A stretch of 64,000 nt of DNA from Eutreptiella sp. 'Long Island Sound 2002'. Its lineage: Eukaryota > Euglenozoa > Euglenophyceae > Eutreptiales > Eutreptiaceae. The stretch lies in the NCBI GenBank assembly GCA_964036045.1, contig OZ038402.1, positions 1,457,380-1,521,379 of the forward strand. Reading direction: 5' to 3'. Made by a program: the position numbers and the translations under genes. Positions 62,974-64,000 of the stretch are shown piece by piece; position 1 is the stretch's first letter; the number at the start of each line of letters is the position of its first letter. The notes under the pieces were generated by a model. That model ran no database searches. It had not been told where the DNA came from and saw only the letters and a program-made list of their open reading frames with translations.

Positions 62974-63958
62974 CTGCGTGCGCGGGATGTGCAACCGGAA
63001 CGGGTGACCGATGCATGCGCGGGCAGGCGTGCTCGGAGTGGGGGAGCACGGCTGGAAATACGCACTTGCAAAATGGAGGCTTGAACCACCGGAAACGTGC
63101 CAACACGCGCACAAAACCGCGCATGGGCGCGCCCATACACACACGGCGTGAGGAGACCAAAGACCCGAGCACAAACCCACTGTGGATCGACAGGCAGGCA
63201 GGGCAGGGCACTGGTCGTTAACAACTCGCTTGCGCACGATGCAGGGTTGCCAACATTGTCACTGCACTACCTGCAGAAAGGCGCCTAGCCTCAAACAATG
63301 ATTTGGTTCTGTATGGCCTGATGAGGTGTCCTGAGACTTGCTTTTCTGTGCAACGTATCATCCACAATGGGTCTTGGTCGTTGGTTCATTGTTTCCCTTC
63401 ACACACACACACACACACACACACACTTCGGCGACAAACAGAGCACAGAGAAGACTGGTCTGGATGTACTAGATCTCGTCAGGTGCAAAGCAGAACAAAA
63501 ACAGTAGCATGTCCCGCCTGCACTAGGCGCCTTTCTGTGTGAGGAGAAACAGGGCCAGCAGCTCAACGGCAGCCTTGGGCAAGCCCGCGGTCACGCCTGC
63601 ATAGCAAGCAGAGCGTAAGGCTCTGCAAATTTACCTCAGGGTGGGTTCACCCCTGTCCCTGCCCTCTGCACCTCCTCACCGGGAACCCGGACGATAGACC
63701 AACAGCGTTTGCTTCAGGTTAGGTGCCCTGTCCCAATTACTACCAGGTGCCCGCACGTCACATCACCACTGACAGTCTTGAAACAAAGCAAAAGGACGAA
63801 AGGGCAAAAAGGGAAAGCAGGAAGTCCCGTAACCGGGGCTCCACACACACACGCATACAGGGTGGCAGCTGGCAACAAATCCTGAGGTATCTTGGTTCCT
63901 TGTGCTGTGCTGGTGTGTGAGCGTGCCCGTATACCTGGCTGTGGTGGGTGCTGTTCCA
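62974..63958. other. Intronic or intergenic sequence upstream of the transporter exons
   Basis: Lies 5' of the penultimate exon, so probably intron. Contains (AC)13 at 63401-63426. No further transporter-like exon was recognised before the window ends. Confidence 0.45.
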
Positions 63959-64000
63959 GTGGTTGAGTCACCAGGCTCGTGCCGCGAAGGCGCCGGTTCG
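63955..64000 (+). repeat. tRNA-like SINE start, truncated by window end
   Basis: AGTGGTTGAGTCACC and a terminal GGTTCG have the same GTGGT-to-GGTTCG spacing (36 nt) as the left tRNA-like arm at 12341-12514. Too short to judge further. Confidence 0.4.

Noticed and set aside
63401-63426. (AC)13 as a regulatory Z-DNA element
   Set aside because: An ordinary dinucleotide microsatellite with no associated promoter evidence.

Overview
This is a nuclear segment from a repeat-rich eukaryote, most likely a protist or alga. Supporting signs: canonical GT...AG introns, long G/C homopolymers, TTAGGG-type telomere repeats, a 22-bp satellite, and nested DNA transposons, retroelement remains and a poly(A)-tailed retroposon. 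The lineage cannot be fixed from the sequence. The LINE-like C-terminal ORF (19.8-21.6 kb) resembles retroelements I associate with dinoflagellates, but the telomere motif is TTAGGG rather than the TTTAGGG usually reported for them. Base composition is a mosaic of moderate-GC stretches and very GC-rich blocks (17.7-19.0, 30.3-37.3, 53.8-62.6 kb). There is one 200-N scaffold gap.

Layout: 0-9.2 kb is dispersed repeats, chiefly three copies of a ~1 kb unit (D) carrying spliced-gene-like signals on the minus strand, a transposase fragment and several clean insertions. At 9258-11897 (minus) there is an intact intronless gene for a multi-pass membrane protein with a PAS domain, a degenerate histidine-kinase dimerisation segment and a complete receiver domain. 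12-24 kb holds an inverted pair of tRNA-like elements, minisatellites, a broken Thr/Pro-rich membrane-protein gene, a DDE transposase split by a MITE, and a LINE split by a hAT-type element. At 24454-25902 (minus) is an intact intronless CCCH zinc-finger gene. 26-30 kb is more repeats and transposase pieces. 30-37.3 kb is GC-rich and appears to hold minus-strand split genes that cannot be joined confidently. 37.37-45.42 kb is a 22-bp satellite array that reverses orientation at six CCCTAA telomere repeats. 46.4-51.6 kb contains reverse transcriptase and RNase H remnants. 52.9-53.8 kb has two hAT-type MITEs with perfect 8-bp target duplications. 56.3-58.65 kb has two tandem 1.17-kb units bounded by TTAGGG runs. 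60312-62973 (minus) holds the last two exons of a nucleotide-sugar/triose-phosphate-type transporter whose splice phases match exactly.

The confidently recognised genes (receptor/receiver protein, CCCH protein, transporter) have no evident common pathway. The coherent theme is genome structure: at least six insertions can be reconstructed to the base from target duplications, an empty paralogous site or restoration of a host reading frame, together with telomere-like sequence at two internal places that look subtelomeric.
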